Positions 51,271 to 60,536 of a DNA stretch of 64,000 bases are shown here, one piece after another. Each line of letters opens with the position of its first letter. Position 1 is the first letter of the stretch. The stretch comes from JAWXBK01 sp040878185. Its GTDB lineage: Bacteria; Pseudomonadota; Alphaproteobacteria; Dongiales; Dongiaceae. Below the pieces are notes generated by a model. That model was given only the letters and a program-made list of their open reading frames with translations. It searched no databases and was not told the DNA's origin. Where the stretch lies: positions 62,001-126,000 of the forward strand of contig JBBDMS010000022.1 in assembly GCA_040878185.1 (NCBI GenBank). Reading direction: 5' to 3'. A program made the position numbers and the translations under genes.

Positions 51271-52410
51271 CTATCGGGCGGCAGAACGGCCCGAGGACGA
51301 TGGCGAGGGCGGCGGCATCGGGATCCCGCTCATATCGAGAAACGCGCCGATCCAGACCTGCTTGCGGTCGAGATCGGCTCCGGCGGCTGCGGCAAACAGG
51401 CGGCCGAGTTTGTCCCATAAGGAAAGCCACCGATCAAGGCCGCCGCCCGCGCGGAGCCTTTGCATCAGCGCGGCCTCGCCGGCGACGATTTCGGGTTCGC
51501 CCCGCCCGGTTTGCGCGAACCGGATGAACCGTGCGACCCACCAGAGCACGAGTTCGGCGGCGGCCCGAAACGCATTCTCGTTTCCGGCGCCGGCGAGCCT
51601 GTCGGCAAGCTCATGCAACCGCGCGGTGTCGAGCGCCGGCAGACCGAGCAGAAACTCCATCACTTCCCGCTGCTGATCGAGCCCGCCCGACGCCGCCAGC
51701 TCGAGCGCGCGACCGAGACTCCCTTCGGCGAGCATCGGCAGTAGCGCGCGGTCTTCGTCCGGCAGGTCCGGTGCGGAGGCAGCAATGGCGGCATCGATCG
51801 TCGCCGCATCGAGCGGTGGCAGTCGCAGCCGGCGGCAGCGCGAGCGGATGGTCGGCAGCAATCGGCCGGGCGCATGGCTCACCAGCAGCAAAAGCGATTG
51901 CCGCGGCGGCTCCTCGAGTATCTTGAGCAGCGCGTTCGCGGCGTTACGGTTCATCTCGTCGGCGGTGTCGACGATGACCACGCGCCAATCGCCTTCGGCC
52001 GGCGTCAGATGCAGGAACCGTGCCGCCTCGCGCACGTCGTCGACGACGATCTCGCTGCGTAGCTTCTTGCGCTTCGGGTCGATGCCCCGCTCGATCACCA
52101 GCATATCGCTGTGCCCGCCGCTGGCGACGCGCCGGAAGATCGGATGATTCTCGTCAAGTGCGAGACCGGATACGATCGGCGCGCCCCCGGCATCGCACCC
52201 ATTTGCCAGGACAAAGCGCGCGAAGCGAAAGGCCAGCGTCGCCTTGCCGACACCGCGCGGTCCGGTGATCAGCCAGGCATGCGGCAGACGCCCGCTGTCC
52301 CATGCCGCACGCAGCAAGGTTTCGGCCTCGTCCTGGCCGAGCAGGTTTGGATTGAGGCGCGGCGCGAGCGGTTCGCCTTCGACCAGCAGCGGTGCGATGG
52401 CGCCGCTCAT
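51271..52410 (-). CDS. holB: DNA polymerase III delta-prime subunit
   Basis: The 379-residue clamp-loader subunit has the AAA+ fold: Walker A-like GPRGVGKATLAFRFARF (about 49-65), the switch region VDTADEMNRNAANALLKILEEPP and the sensor-like SHAPGRLLPTIRSRC. The SRC motif is characteristic of the delta-prime/gamma family. The start overlaps the tmk stop by ATGA. It follows tmk in the order tmk-holB-metG-tatD, conserved in alphaproteobacteria. Confidence 0.94.
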   Translation of the reverse strand: MSGAIAPLLVEGEPLAPRLNPNLLGQDEAETLLRAAWDSGRLPHAWLITGPRGVGKATLAFRFARFVLANGCDAGGAPIVSGLALDENHPIFRRVASGGHSDMLVIERGIDPKRKKLRSEIVVDDVREAARFLHLTPAEGDWRVVIVDTADEMNRNAANALLKILEEPPRQSLLLLVSHAPGRLLPTIRSRCRRLRLPPLDAATIDAAIAASAPDLPDEDRALLPMLAEGSLGRALELAASGGLDQQREVMEFLLGLPALDTARLHELADRLAGAGNENAFRAAAELVLWWVARFIRFAQTGRGEPEIVAGEAALMQRLRAGGGLDRWLSLWDKLGRLFAAAAGADLDRKQVWIGAFLDMSGIPMPPPSPSSSGRSAAR

Positions 52411-53045
52411 CGCGCCTCGGCAAGCAGCCGTTGTTCGACCGCTGTCGTTACGTCGCGATGCACCGCGTCAACTTCCGCGGTGGCATCGATCAGCACGCAA
52501 CGCGCTGGATCGCGCGCCGCGATCTCGTGAAAGCCATGGCGCAGCCGTTCATGAAACGCGACACCCATCGTCTCGTAACGATCCTCGCCGCCGCGCCGCG
52601 CGGCTGCGCGCGCGAGGCCGGTCTCCACCGGCAGATCCAGCATTAATGTCAGATCGGGTCGTAACCCGCCGAGCACCGACGTCTCGAGTGCAGCGATGAA
52701 GGCACGGTCGACGCCCAGACCGTAACCCTGATAGGCAATGGTGGAATCGACGAAACGATCGGAGACGACCCATCGCCCGGCCGCCAGCGCCGGCTCGATG
52801 GTGCGCAATACATGATCGTGTCGAGCGGCAAAATGCAGCAATGTTTCTGTCAGCGGATTCCAGCGGCCGGCATCGCCGGTGACGAGAAGCTGGCGGATTG
52901 CCTCGGCGCCGGGCGATCCGCCCGGTTCACGCGTCAGCAGCACATCGACATTCCGCGCCGTCAGCCAGGTTACAAGCCGTTGCGCCTGGGTGGATTTTCC
53001 CGCGCCCTCGCCGCCTTCGAACGTGATGAAACGGCCCCGCGCCAC
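52407..53045 (-). CDS. tmk: Thymidylate kinase
   Basis: The 212-residue kinase phosphorylates dTMP to dTDP. Motifs are the P-loop FEGGEGAGKSTQAQRL (about 9-24), the DR(Y/F) region VVSDRFVDSTIAYQGYG, and the lid segment GLARAAARRGGEDRYE. The Arg in the lid and Gly-rich P-loop indicate an E. coli-like type II enzyme. The start is GTG at 53045 (ARGRFITFEGGEG). It begins 9 bp after the D,D-carboxypeptidase stop and overlaps holB by 4 bp. Confidence 0.95.
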   Translation of the reverse strand: MARGRFITFEGGEGAGKSTQAQRLVTWLTARNVDVLLTREPGGSPGAEAIRQLLVTGDAGRWNPLTETLLHFAARHDHVLRTIEPALAAGRWVVSDRFVDSTIAYQGYGLGVDRAFIAALETSVLGGLRPDLTLMLDLPVETGLARAAARRGGEDRYETMGVAFHERLRHGFHEIAARDPARCVLIDATAEVDAVHRDVTTAVEQRLLAEAR

Positions 53046-53054
53046 GCCGCCCTG

Positions 53055-54254
53055 CTACGCGCCAACCGCGTCGGTCTCGTCGCCGAACAGCAGCGCCCGG
53101 ATCGCCGCCATGACGCGGCCCATCATGCCGAGCTCGGCCACATCGGCACCCGCAAGCAGAGGTCGCTCCAGCGGCGCCATGCCCGGCATCGTGACGATCA
53201 GCGTACCGATCGGCTGGCCGGCCACGATCGGCGCCGGCACCGCATTGGCCAGCACCGCATGCGCTTCCAGCGTCTCGCGCTTGCCGCGCGGCAGCGTCAC
53301 GACGAGATCTTCGCCGAGAACCATCGGAACGGTCTCGACCTCCCCGAGCCAGACCGGCGCGTTCTCGAGCACATCGCCTGCGGCCGCGAGCCTATAGTTG
53401 TCGAATTCGCGATAAGCCCATTCGATCAATTTTGCCGCTTCGTCGGCACGCACCTGCATGCTTTCCATACCGTGCGCGACGACTACGACCCGCCGCCCGT
53501 TGCGCAGGGCCGATGCCGCAAGACCATAGCCGGAGATCGTGAGATGGCCGGTCTTCAGCCCGTCGACGCCCATATTGCGGTAGAGCAGCGGATTGCGATT
53601 GCCCTGCTCGATATCGTTATGAACGAAGGTAAGCTCGGCGAAGTAGTGATAGTACTCGGGGAAATCGCGGATCAGCCGCGCCGACAAGGTCGCGATGTCG
53701 CGCACCGTCATCTGATGTTCGGGATGCTCGAGCCCGTGCGAATTCACGAAATGGCTGTTGCTGAGACCGATCTCCGCCGCTTTCTTGTTCATCTGCTCGA
53801 CGAACGCCGCTTCGCTGCCCGCGAGCCCTTCCGCGACGACGAAGCACGCGTCGTTGCCCGACTGGACCACGATGCCGCGGATCAGATCCTCGACTTTCAG
53901 CCGCTCGCCGATGCCGACGAACATGGTCGAGCCTTCGTCGAGCGCCCAGGCGGCCTCTGAGACGGGGAATGAATCGTCGAGCGAAAGCTGGCCCCTCTTC
54001 AGGGCATCGAACAGCATATAGAGCGTCATCAGCTTGCTCATCGACGCAGGGTGGACGAGCAAATCCGGATTCTTTTCGTACAGCACCGCGCCGGTATCGA
54101 AATCGACGACGATCGCCTCCGCCGCCGCGACGTCGATCGTCGATTGGGCGGCAACCGGCCCGGCTCCGACGAGGAGCGCGATGAGCAGCGAAGCGGCCAG
54201 AAGGCCGCGCCGCAGGAAGCAATGGCGATGCAGAAGCGGATGACGGTCGGTCAT
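53055..54254 (-). CDS. D-alanyl-D-alanine carboxypeptidase (PBP5 family)
   Basis: The 399-residue periplasmic enzyme trims the terminal D-Ala of peptidoglycan stem peptides. It has a signal peptide (about 1-36), the active-site SxxK in HPASMSKLMT, SxN in VQSGNDACFV and KTG in GLKTGHLTISGYG. A C-terminal PBP5-type domain (about 285-385) follows. It sits with rlpA and mltB in a peptidoglycan-remodelling group, upstream of tmk. E. coli-style naming (dacA/dacC) cannot be settled. Confidence 0.94.
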   Translation of the reverse strand: MTDRHPLLHRHCFLRRGLLAASLLIALLVGAGPVAAQSTIDVAAAEAIVVDFDTGAVLYEKNPDLLVHPASMSKLMTLYMLFDALKRGQLSLDDSFPVSEAAWALDEGSTMFVGIGERLKVEDLIRGIVVQSGNDACFVVAEGLAGSEAAFVEQMNKKAAEIGLSNSHFVNSHGLEHPEHQMTVRDIATLSARLIRDFPEYYHYFAELTFVHNDIEQGNRNPLLYRNMGVDGLKTGHLTISGYGLAASALRNGRRVVVVAHGMESMQVRADEAAKLIEWAYREFDNYRLAAAGDVLENAPVWLGEVETVPMVLGEDLVVTLPRGKRETLEAHAVLANAVPAPIVAGQPIGTLIVTMPGMAPLERPLLAGADVAELGMMGRVMAAIRALLFGDETDAVGA

Positions 54255-54417
54255 GGCAATCCTTCTCGAAACCCATCAATGTAGCGCGGCATCTGGCCCG
54301 ATCTCCGCGGCGAATCCGGGGCGATTTCGCGTAACGGCATATTTTATCGGTTGCCAGCCGAATATGGCGAAAATCGTGACGGCGGCCGTAACGGCCCGAT
54401 TCCGGCGGCCGTTCCGA

Positions 54418-55365
54418 TCAGTCGACGACGATACGCGCCTCGTCATGCCCCTGGGCAATGACCCGGGCCAGCAACGCATCGGCCTGCTCGACCGACGCGA
54501 TCGGACCCATGCGCACGCGGTAAAATTGCTGCTCGCCGACCCGCACCGGGAAGAGGCTCGTGGTCGAGAGGCCGGAGAGCTGCACCCGAAGTCGCTCGGC
54601 ATTCTGCACGTCCACAAAGGCCCCGGCCTGGATGTAGATCGCGGTCGCCCGGACCGGTTGCTGGAACACCTGACCGGTCGGCTCGGGCAGCGGCGTGGCG
54701 GTGGCGGTCGTCGTCACGGCCGGCGTCGGCGATGCCGGCACGGGTGTCGTTGATGTGGAACCGGTGCTATCCGGCAACGGCTGCGCAACGACCGCGACCG
54801 AGGGGGCGGCCTCAGGCACCGGCTGCTGCACGTCGTCGGACCCGGGCGCACCCGACAAGCGGGCCGCCATCTGCCGGCTTTCATCTTCCAGCACCTGGAC
54901 CCGAACCCGCGCCGTACCGGCATTTTCGAAACCGAGCAGCTGGGCCGCGCGGCGCGACACGTCGATGATCCGGCCATTGGCGAACGGACCGCGATCGTTG
55001 ATCCGCAGCTCGATCGCCCGGCCATTTTCGAGATTGGTGATCCGTACCAATGTCGGCATCGGCAGCGTCTGATGCGCTGCCGTCAACGCGTTTTCGTCGT
55101 AGATTTCGCCGGTCGCGGTCTGCTTGCCGTCGAAGCCCGGCCCGTACCAGGACGCGATGCCGCTCTGGTCATAGCCGTAATCGACCTTCGGGTAATACCA
55201 GACGCCGCCGATCTGATAGGGCTGGCCGATCTTGTAAACGGTCGACCCACTGGTTCCGGGGTCATCCGAGACGACCTTGCTTTGGTCGACGACGAACGTG
55301 GTCTCGGCGCAGCCGGCCAGCGCCAGCGCGGCGAGCATGCAACAAATTGTCGCCAGACGCCCCAT
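54418..55365 (-). CDS. rlpA: Septal-ring lytic transglycosylase RlpA
   Basis: The 315-residue lipoprotein (lipobox LAGC, Cys19) has a double-psi beta-barrel with GIASWYGPGFDGKQTATGEI, a conserved IELRINDRGPFANGRIIDVS, a Pro/Thr-rich linker (about 170-235) and a C-terminal SPOR domain (about 240-315, YIQAGAFVDVQNAERL). RlpA cleaves denuded glycan at the septum and SPOR targets it there. It lies between mltB and the D,D-carboxypeptidase, consistent with cell-wall processing at division. Confidence 0.93.
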   Translation of the reverse strand: MGRLATICCMLAALALAGCAETTFVVDQSKVVSDDPGTSGSTVYKIGQPYQIGGVWYYPKVDYGYDQSGIASWYGPGFDGKQTATGEIYDENALTAAHQTLPMPTLVRITNLENGRAIELRINDRGPFANGRIIDVSRRAAQLLGFENAGTARVRVQVLEDESRQMAARLSGAPGSDDVQQPVPEAAPSVAVVAQPLPDSTGSTSTTPVPASPTPAVTTTATATPLPEPTGQVFQQPVRATAIYIQAGAFVDVQNAERLRVQLSGLSTTSLFPVRVGEQQFYRVRMGPIASVEQADALLARVIAQGHDEARIVVD

Positions 55366-55407
55366 GATACCCGGCTATTTTTCCCCTGACCTACCAGATC
55401 TGGTAGG

Positions 55408-56436
55408 TTATCCCGCCTCGATCCCATCGGCAAGGTAACCCACTGCGCACCCGAAATAGGACGAATAGTTCCATTTCAGGATCGTCTTGAAGTTCGGATA
55501 GAGCAGGAACGACCGCGGCCCGTCGCCGGGATAGAGCAGCGAGGCCATCAGCGGCCGGTCCGGCAACGCCACGCCGCCGAGCTGGCGCACGCCAAGCGCC
55601 TGCCATTCCGGCAACGTCTTTTCGATATCGAGCGTGGCGAGATTGGGATCCATGCCGGCCGGCACCAGCACTTCGCGGCCCCAGGTCTGATCGGCACGCC
55701 AGCCGAAGCTGCTCAGATAACTGGCTATCGACGCAAACACGTCGGGCAGCGTTCCCCAGATATCGCGCCGTCCGTCGCCATCATAATCGACCGCATAGGC
55801 GCGGAAGCTCGACGGCATGAACTGGGTCTGTCCCATCGCACCGGCCCAGGAGCCGATCATGTTGTATGCGTCGATATGCCCTTCCTGCACGATCCGCAGC
55901 GCATGCAGGAGTTCTTCGCGGAAAAACTCAGCGCGCCGGCCTTCATAGGCAAGTGTCGCCAGCGAGCCGATGACCGAGTAGTTTCCGGTCACGCGACCGT
56001 AATCGGTTTCGATGCCCCAGAGCGCGACGATGAAGCGCGGCTGAACTCCGAACTGCGCGCCGATCGCATCCAGCGTGTCGCGATTGGCGGCGAGATTGGC
56101 CTGACCGCGCGCGATGCGATCGGTCGAAATCACTTTCGCCAGATACTCGTCGAGCGTGAGACGACTCTCCGGCTGCGTTCGGTCGAGCTCGATGACCTTT
56201 GCAATTGGTCCGAACACATTGAACAGCGACGCATCGAGCGTCGCCTGCGTGATGCCGTTGGCGAGCGCCTCTGCCTTGAATTCCGTGAGCCAGGCCTGGA
56301 AGGCCGCGACATCGGCCTGCACCAGCCGGGGCGCGAACGGCAGCAAGGCCGCGCTCGCCAGTGTCGTCAACGCCCGGCGGCGGCTCAATGCGCCAATCCT
56401 GCCGGCGCGGGAATGCGCGGGATCTGCGTCGTTCAT
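55408..56436 (-). CDS. mltB: Lytic murein transglycosylase B family
   Basis: The 342-residue protein cleaves peptidoglycan to give anhydromuropeptides. The N-terminus carries a twin-arginine-like signal (ALSRRRALTTLASAAL), so Tat export is possible. The MltB core includes the catalytic Glu in ALWGIETDYGRVTGNYSV, SLATLAYEGRRAEFF and AGAMGQTQFMPSSF. It has no lipobox, unlike E. coli MltB. It is 42 bp upstream of rlpA in the cell-wall cluster. Confidence 0.9.
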   Translation of the reverse strand: MNDADPAHSRAGRIGALSRRRALTTLASAALLPFAPRLVQADVAAFQAWLTEFKAEALANGITQATLDASLFNVFGPIAKVIELDRTQPESRLTLDEYLAKVISTDRIARGQANLAANRDTLDAIGAQFGVQPRFIVALWGIETDYGRVTGNYSVIGSLATLAYEGRRAEFFREELLHALRIVQEGHIDAYNMIGSWAGAMGQTQFMPSSFRAYAVDYDGDGRRDIWGTLPDVFASIASYLSSFGWRADQTWGREVLVPAGMDPNLATLDIEKTLPEWQALGVRQLGGVALPDRPLMASLLYPGDGPRSFLLYPNFKTILKWNYSSYFGCAVGYLADGIEAG

Positions 56437-56514
56437 AATGCGAATCGGGTTGCCATATTGGATTATCCCATGGCCCCGACGATGGGCGCTATGGCGCGCG
56501 CCGGGCGGCGCCGG

Positions 56515-56757
56515 CTAGTCGCTGACCGAATCGACGAGAAGGCCGCCGGCCGCGCCGGCCGCGGCACCGATCGCCGCGCCGGTTGCGATCCCGAGGCCGC
56601 CGGCGATCGCACCGATACCGGCACCGGTCGCGGCGCCAATGGCACCGCCGCTCACGATCCGCTCCTGCGTCAGGTTCATACCCGAACAGGCCGCAAGCCC
56701 GAGGCTCGAAGACCCGAGGCAGGTGGCCATGAAAAGTACGCGTGCTGTTTTGCGCAT
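56515..56757 (-). CDS. Small glycine-zipper lipoprotein
   Basis: The 80-residue protein has a lipoprotein signal ending in the lipobox LAAC (Cys24). The mature part is a glycine zipper: GAIGAATGAGIGAIAGG and ATGAAIGAAAGAAGG with G-x3-G spacing, a membrane-inserting or oligomerising pattern seen in small outer-membrane lipoproteins. ATG 56757 is chosen because it gives a clean signal peptide; an in-frame start 57 bp upstream adds a polar leader. Function is unknown, probably envelope-structural. Confidence 0.8.
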   Translation of the reverse strand: MRKTARVLFMATCLGSSSLGLAACSGMNLTQERIVSGGAIGAATGAGIGAIAGGLGIATGAAIGAAAGAAGGLLVDSVSD

Positions 56758-57433
56758 TCGTGATCCCTTCCGATCGATGCCAGCGTTGTGCGAATTGTCC
56801 GCCTTGTTATGCACAGGCGACCGCTACCGTCTGTTCGGTTCCCTCGCCCGCCCTGCCCATGCCGCGCAGCACCGGTTTCGAGGTGTGCGCCGCCATCGTA
56901 AGGCACCCCGGAGCGCGGTTTCCGTTGTCGCACTGAAGGGGGATAGGGTTCCTCTCCCCGCCGCCGCTCCTGGGTGACGCCAGCGCCATCGGCAGATATT
57001 CAAGTGTTACTTCCTGTTTGAAGTATAGCTTATTGAATTTGTTTGAAATATGGCGACCCATGATTTTTCCATGACGCGCCATGCACAAAAGTTATGCCCA
57101 TGCGACGGATCGGGGCCAAAACGGCATCAACGGACCTCGTCGGCACCAGGCATGGCGCATAACAACACCAGCCGTGACGCGCCGAGATGCAGGCCGGCGC
57201 AGGGGTCCGGGGCCCCATAGCGTACGGAATAATCGGTTGGCTCGCGGGCGGCGCGGTCCCTAATATCCGCCTGTGTAACAACCCGCTGCCAGAATCGTGC
57301 CCGAAATCGGCCGAGGACCGGCAACGGGTTCTTTGTTGCAGCGATCCGTCGCCGTTGCGAACCGGACGATCCGGATATGTGGGCGAGGACGGGCCCCTGC
57401 GGTACCGCAACGGAATTTCGAAGACAGGTTTTC
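56758..57433. other. 676-bp intergenic stretch upstream of the acyltransferase
   Basis: No convincing gene is seen. Short frames (for example 56807-57088 minus) have no recognisable product or good start. The part from 56995 to 57075 is AT-rich and carries a 14-bp near-direct repeat TGTTTGAARTATRG at 57015-57028 and 57040-57053, spaced 25 bp. The rest is ordinary GC-rich sequence that may hold promoters for both flanking genes. Confidence 0.45.
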
Positions 57434-58393
57434 ATGGCAGTGGACGCCATTCACAACAGCAAGCCCGACAAGGCGCGTAAACGGCGGGCGATTTCGCTCG
57501 CCCATACGACCTTCGCCTTGTCGCTCTGGACGCTGTTCGAGCTCATGCCGATGCGATGGGCCTCGGCCGTGGGCGGGTTCGTTGCGGCGAACATCGTCTA
57601 CCACTTGCCCTTCACCCGGCATGTCCGGACCAACACGCAGATCATCTTTCCGGCCCTGACGAAGCCGGAACAGGACCGGCTGATCCGGCGCATGCTGTGG
57701 AATGTGGGGCGCACCTTCGCCGAGTATCCGCATCTCGGACAGCTGACCGACCCGCGCGAAGGCTGGGTCACGATCAAAGGCTGGGACATCTATGAGTTCG
57801 CGACCCGGGCCCGCCGCCCTGCGATCTTCATATCGGGCCACATGGCGAACTGGGAGGTGACGGCGGGTACCGGCGCACGGCGCGGTGCGCCGCTGACCGT
57901 TGTTTACGCCCCGCGCCGTGGTGCCACGCTCAACCGCCGCCTCAACCGATATCGAGCGGCGATGCAATGTAGGCTGACACCACGCGGCGAAGCGGCGCGC
58001 GTGCTGCTTAAGTCGCTGACGCAAGGGGAATGCGTCGGCATCATTTTCGACCAGCGCGACGATGACGGCATCGATGTACCCTTCTTCGGGATTCCGGCAC
58101 CCACGACGCCCGCTCCCGCCCGGCTCGCCATCAAGTTCAATGCGCTGATCGTCCCGGTCGAATGCCGTCGGGTCGCCGGCACGCATTTCGAGATGGTTTT
58201 TCACGAGCCGATCCGGCCCGAGGATTACGTCGCGATGCCCGATCCGGTCCATGCCATGACCGAGCGCATGAACCAGCATCTGGAAGCGTGGATTCGCGAT
58301 CATCCCGAGGACTGGCTTTGCCGCCGAAAACGCTGGGCGAAACGACGGGAGATCGCGGGCAGCACACCGACCGTTGTCGCCGATGGTCGGTAG
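57434..58393 (+). CDS. Lauroyl/myristoyl (LpxL/HtrB-family) acyltransferase
   Basis: The 319-residue protein belongs to the lipid A late acyltransferase family. The catalytic HX4(D/E) motif is HMANWE, with an N-terminal hydrophobic anchor (about 25-50). GIIFDQRDDDGIDVPFFGIP, APARLAIKFNALIVPVECRR and the C-terminal HPEDWLCRRKRW are family blocks. ATG 57434 is used; an ATG 57 bp upstream would add an unconserved tail, and both have weak ribosome-binding sites. It probably adds a secondary acyl chain to lipid A in the inner membrane. Confidence 0.88.
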   Translation: MAVDAIHNSKPDKARKRRAISLAHTTFALSLWTLFELMPMRWASAVGGFVAANIVYHLPFTRHVRTNTQIIFPALTKPEQDRLIRRMLWNVGRTFAEYPHLGQLTDPREGWVTIKGWDIYEFATRARRPAIFISGHMANWEVTAGTGARRGAPLTVVYAPRRGATLNRRLNRYRAAMQCRLTPRGEAARVLLKSLTQGECVGIIFDQRDDDGIDVPFFGIPAPTTPAPARLAIKFNALIVPVECRRVAGTHFEMVFHEPIRPEDYVAMPDPVHAMTERMNQHLEAWIRDHPEDWLCRRKRWAKRREIAGSTPTVVADGR

Positions 58394-58438
58394 CATCGCC
58401 CTTCGCTGCGACCGGCGCGCCGTCAACAGGAGACCTCG

Positions 58439-59203
58439 ATGAAACTCGGCCTCAAGGGGCGTAAGGCACTCGTCACCGGCGGCAGCCGCGGCATCGGCCG
58501 CGCGATCGCCGAAGCGCTTGTCGCCGAAGGTTGTGCCGTTGCGATTTGTGCGCGCAACGCGGCGCAGATCGCCAGCGCCGCCCGCGATCTGGGTGCCGGC
58601 GGCGGGCGAGCGATCGGCCATGCGGTCGATGTCGCCGATTCCGACGCGCTGAAAAATTGGATCGCTGAGGCCAATGCGACGCTCGGCGGGATCGATATCC
58701 TGATCGCCAATGCGAGCGCGCTGGCGAGCGGTCACCAGCCTGACGCTTTTCGTCGCGCACTCGATGTCGATCTCCTGCATACCGTGACGGCCGTCGAAGC
58801 GGCGCGCCCGCATCTCGAGCAATCGGGCGCCGGCGCCATCGTTGCGATCGCCTCGATCTCCGGCGTCGAAGATTACGGCTACGAGGAAGTCGCATACGGG
58901 ACGATGAAAGCGGCTCTGCTCTATTACATGAAAACGCTGGCCGATCATCTGGCACCGAAGGGTGTGCGCGCCAACGTCGTCAGTCCGGGAACCACCTATT
59001 TCGACGGCGGCGTCTGGCAACAGATCGAAAGGGAGCGGCCGGACGATTTTCGTCAGGCGCTCGGCATGAACCCGATGGGTCGCATGGCGCGGCCGGATGA
59101 GATTGCGAACGCCGCCGTGTTTCTGGTGAGCGACGCCGCGAGTTTTATCACCGGCACCAACCTCGTGGTCGATGGCGGGTTTACGCGGCGGATCCAGAAC
59201 TGA
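58439..59203 (+). CDS. Short-chain dehydrogenase/reductase
   Basis: The 254-residue classical SDR has the cofactor motif TGGSRGIGRAIAEAL, the NAG-like IANASA, the catalytic Ser (IASISGVEDYG) and YxxxK in YGTMK. The C-terminal FITGTNLVVDGGFTRR is typical. Preference for NADP is possible from the Arg in CARNA after the second beta strand. Substrate is unknown; 3-oxoacyl reductase or sugar alcohol type are both possible. AACAGGAGACC precedes the ATG; the gene lies 45 bp after the acyltransferase. Confidence 0.9.
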   Translation: MKLGLKGRKALVTGGSRGIGRAIAEALVAEGCAVAICARNAAQIASAARDLGAGGGRAIGHAVDVADSDALKNWIAEANATLGGIDILIANASALASGHQPDAFRRALDVDLLHTVTAVEAARPHLEQSGAGAIVAIASISGVEDYGYEEVAYGTMKAALLYYMKTLADHLAPKGVRANVVSPGTTYFDGGVWQQIERERPDDFRQALGMNPMGRMARPDEIANAAVFLVSDAASFITGTNLVVDGGFTRRIQN

Positions 59204-59227
59204 CTGCGTATCCGCGCCGTGCCGGTA

Positions 59228-60484
59228 TCAGGCAGCAGTCAGCAGACCGAGACTGCGCGCGATGTCGGTGGTCGCGGCAATTCCCGTCAGATAGGCGCCA
59301 TGCGCCGTCGACATGAAGTTCGTCGACGTCGCTTCGCCCGCGAAGAACAGGCGGTCATCGACGGGACGTGCCAGTTCGGCGCGCTGATGCGCCTGCCCCG
59401 GCTGGGCCGCGGAGTAAGATCCCTTGGTCCAGGGATCGCCGTTCCAGGCGGTGACGATCGTGCGCGTCAGATGGCGGCGAATGTCGCTGCCGAACGCCTT
59501 GACCAGCCGCTCGAGCGCGAGATCGACCGCAACCGCCTGCCCGGCGCGCTCGAGCCAGACCGCGTGCCGCCCGCCGGTATAGCCGACCGCATAGTTTTGG
59601 CCGAACGCATTGAGCGCGAAAGCCATCCCCTCGCGGCCAGGTTCGACAAAATCGACGAACACGCCGCCGCGCGGACAGTCCGGGCCGAAAATATCGCGAT
59701 CGAACATCAGCCCGATCCGGTTATGTGTACCGAGCGGCAGCGCCGTGATCGCCGCTTCCTTCCAATCCGGCAAAGCCGGATCGAACCGGATGTCGCCGGC
59801 GCCGAGAATGCCGGTCGAGACGGTCACCAGCACGCGTTTGGCGGCCACCGTTCCTTTCGGTGTATCGAGTTCGATGGTCCGCCCGGTCCAGTCGATGCGG
59901 CGAACCGCACAATTCAGGGTTACCGGAATTCCCTCGGCATAGCGCGCGATCAGATTGCCGAAACCGTCCTTGATCGGCCAGTTTTCGCCGGTGTCCTGAT
60001 AGTTTCGCGAATCCTCGACAGCGACCTGATCCGGATCCGCCGACGATCCCAGTGTGACGAAATGATCCTGAACCGGGGACCAACGATTCTCGCGCTCCGT
60101 GACTTCGGCAACGGACAGGCCGCCGCCGGCGCGCGCAGCCGCTGAAATCGCCGCCTCGCACCGATCCATGAACGCGTCGAGCGAAGCACGTTCTTCTTCG
60201 CTCGCCCAATGATCGTCGACGAAGAGCCCACGGGGATAGGTGCCGGTGCGATAGCTGAAACCGAAGCGATCCGCGATCGCGACGAACGGATTGAGACTCG
60301 CCGAATGCATCCAGTGACAGCCGAGATCGAAGGCGACGCCGGGTGCAATTTCTTCGGTATAGCCGCGACCACCGATGCGGTGCGACGCCTCGAGCAGAAC
60401 ATAGTCGAGCCCGAGTTCACCGGCCGTCCGGGCCGCAGCAAGGCCGGCCGCACCGGCCCCGACAATGACGAGATCGTGAGACAT
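59228..60484 (-). CDS. FAD-dependent amine oxidase-like protein
   Basis: The 418-residue flavoprotein resembles the flavin monoamine oxidase family. It has the FAD motif LVIVGAGAAGLAAARTAGEL at the start, ASHRIGGRGYTEE, and the C-terminal RLFFAGEATSTNFMSTAHGAYLTG block that binds the flavin. RIDWTGRTIELDTPKGTVAA lies in the FAD-binding half. ATG 60484 gives the normal N-terminus; 14 upstream codons are not family-like. The substrate amine is unknown. It runs convergent to the SDR. Confidence 0.85.
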   Translation of the reverse strand: MSHDLVIVGAGAAGLAAARTAGELGLDYVLLEASHRIGGRGYTEEIAPGVAFDLGCHWMHSASLNPFVAIADRFGFSYRTGTYPRGLFVDDHWASEEERASLDAFMDRCEAAISAAARAGGGLSVAEVTERENRWSPVQDHFVTLGSSADPDQVAVEDSRNYQDTGENWPIKDGFGNLIARYAEGIPVTLNCAVRRIDWTGRTIELDTPKGTVAAKRVLVTVSTGILGAGDIRFDPALPDWKEAAITALPLGTHNRIGLMFDRDIFGPDCPRGGVFVDFVEPGREGMAFALNAFGQNYAVGYTGGRHAVWLERAGQAVAVDLALERLVKAFGSDIRRHLTRTIVTAWNGDPWTKGSYSAAQPGQAHQRAELARPVDDRLFFAGEATSTNFMSTAHGAYLTGIAATTDIARSLGLLTAA

Positions 60485-60536
60485 GGGTTTCCCTGCACAA
60501 CGTTCGGACAAGAATCCCCGCTGCAACGGGCCGGGG

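Noticed and set aside
56807..57088. 93-residue minus-strand frame
   Set aside because: No signal peptide, no family, no good ribosome-binding site; left as intergenic.
57260..59020. 586-residue minus-strand frame
   Set aside because: It lies opposite the acyltransferase and SDR genes, which have clear family motifs; its own translation is Arg/Asp-rich without recognisable domains, as expected of a shadow in GC-rich DNA.
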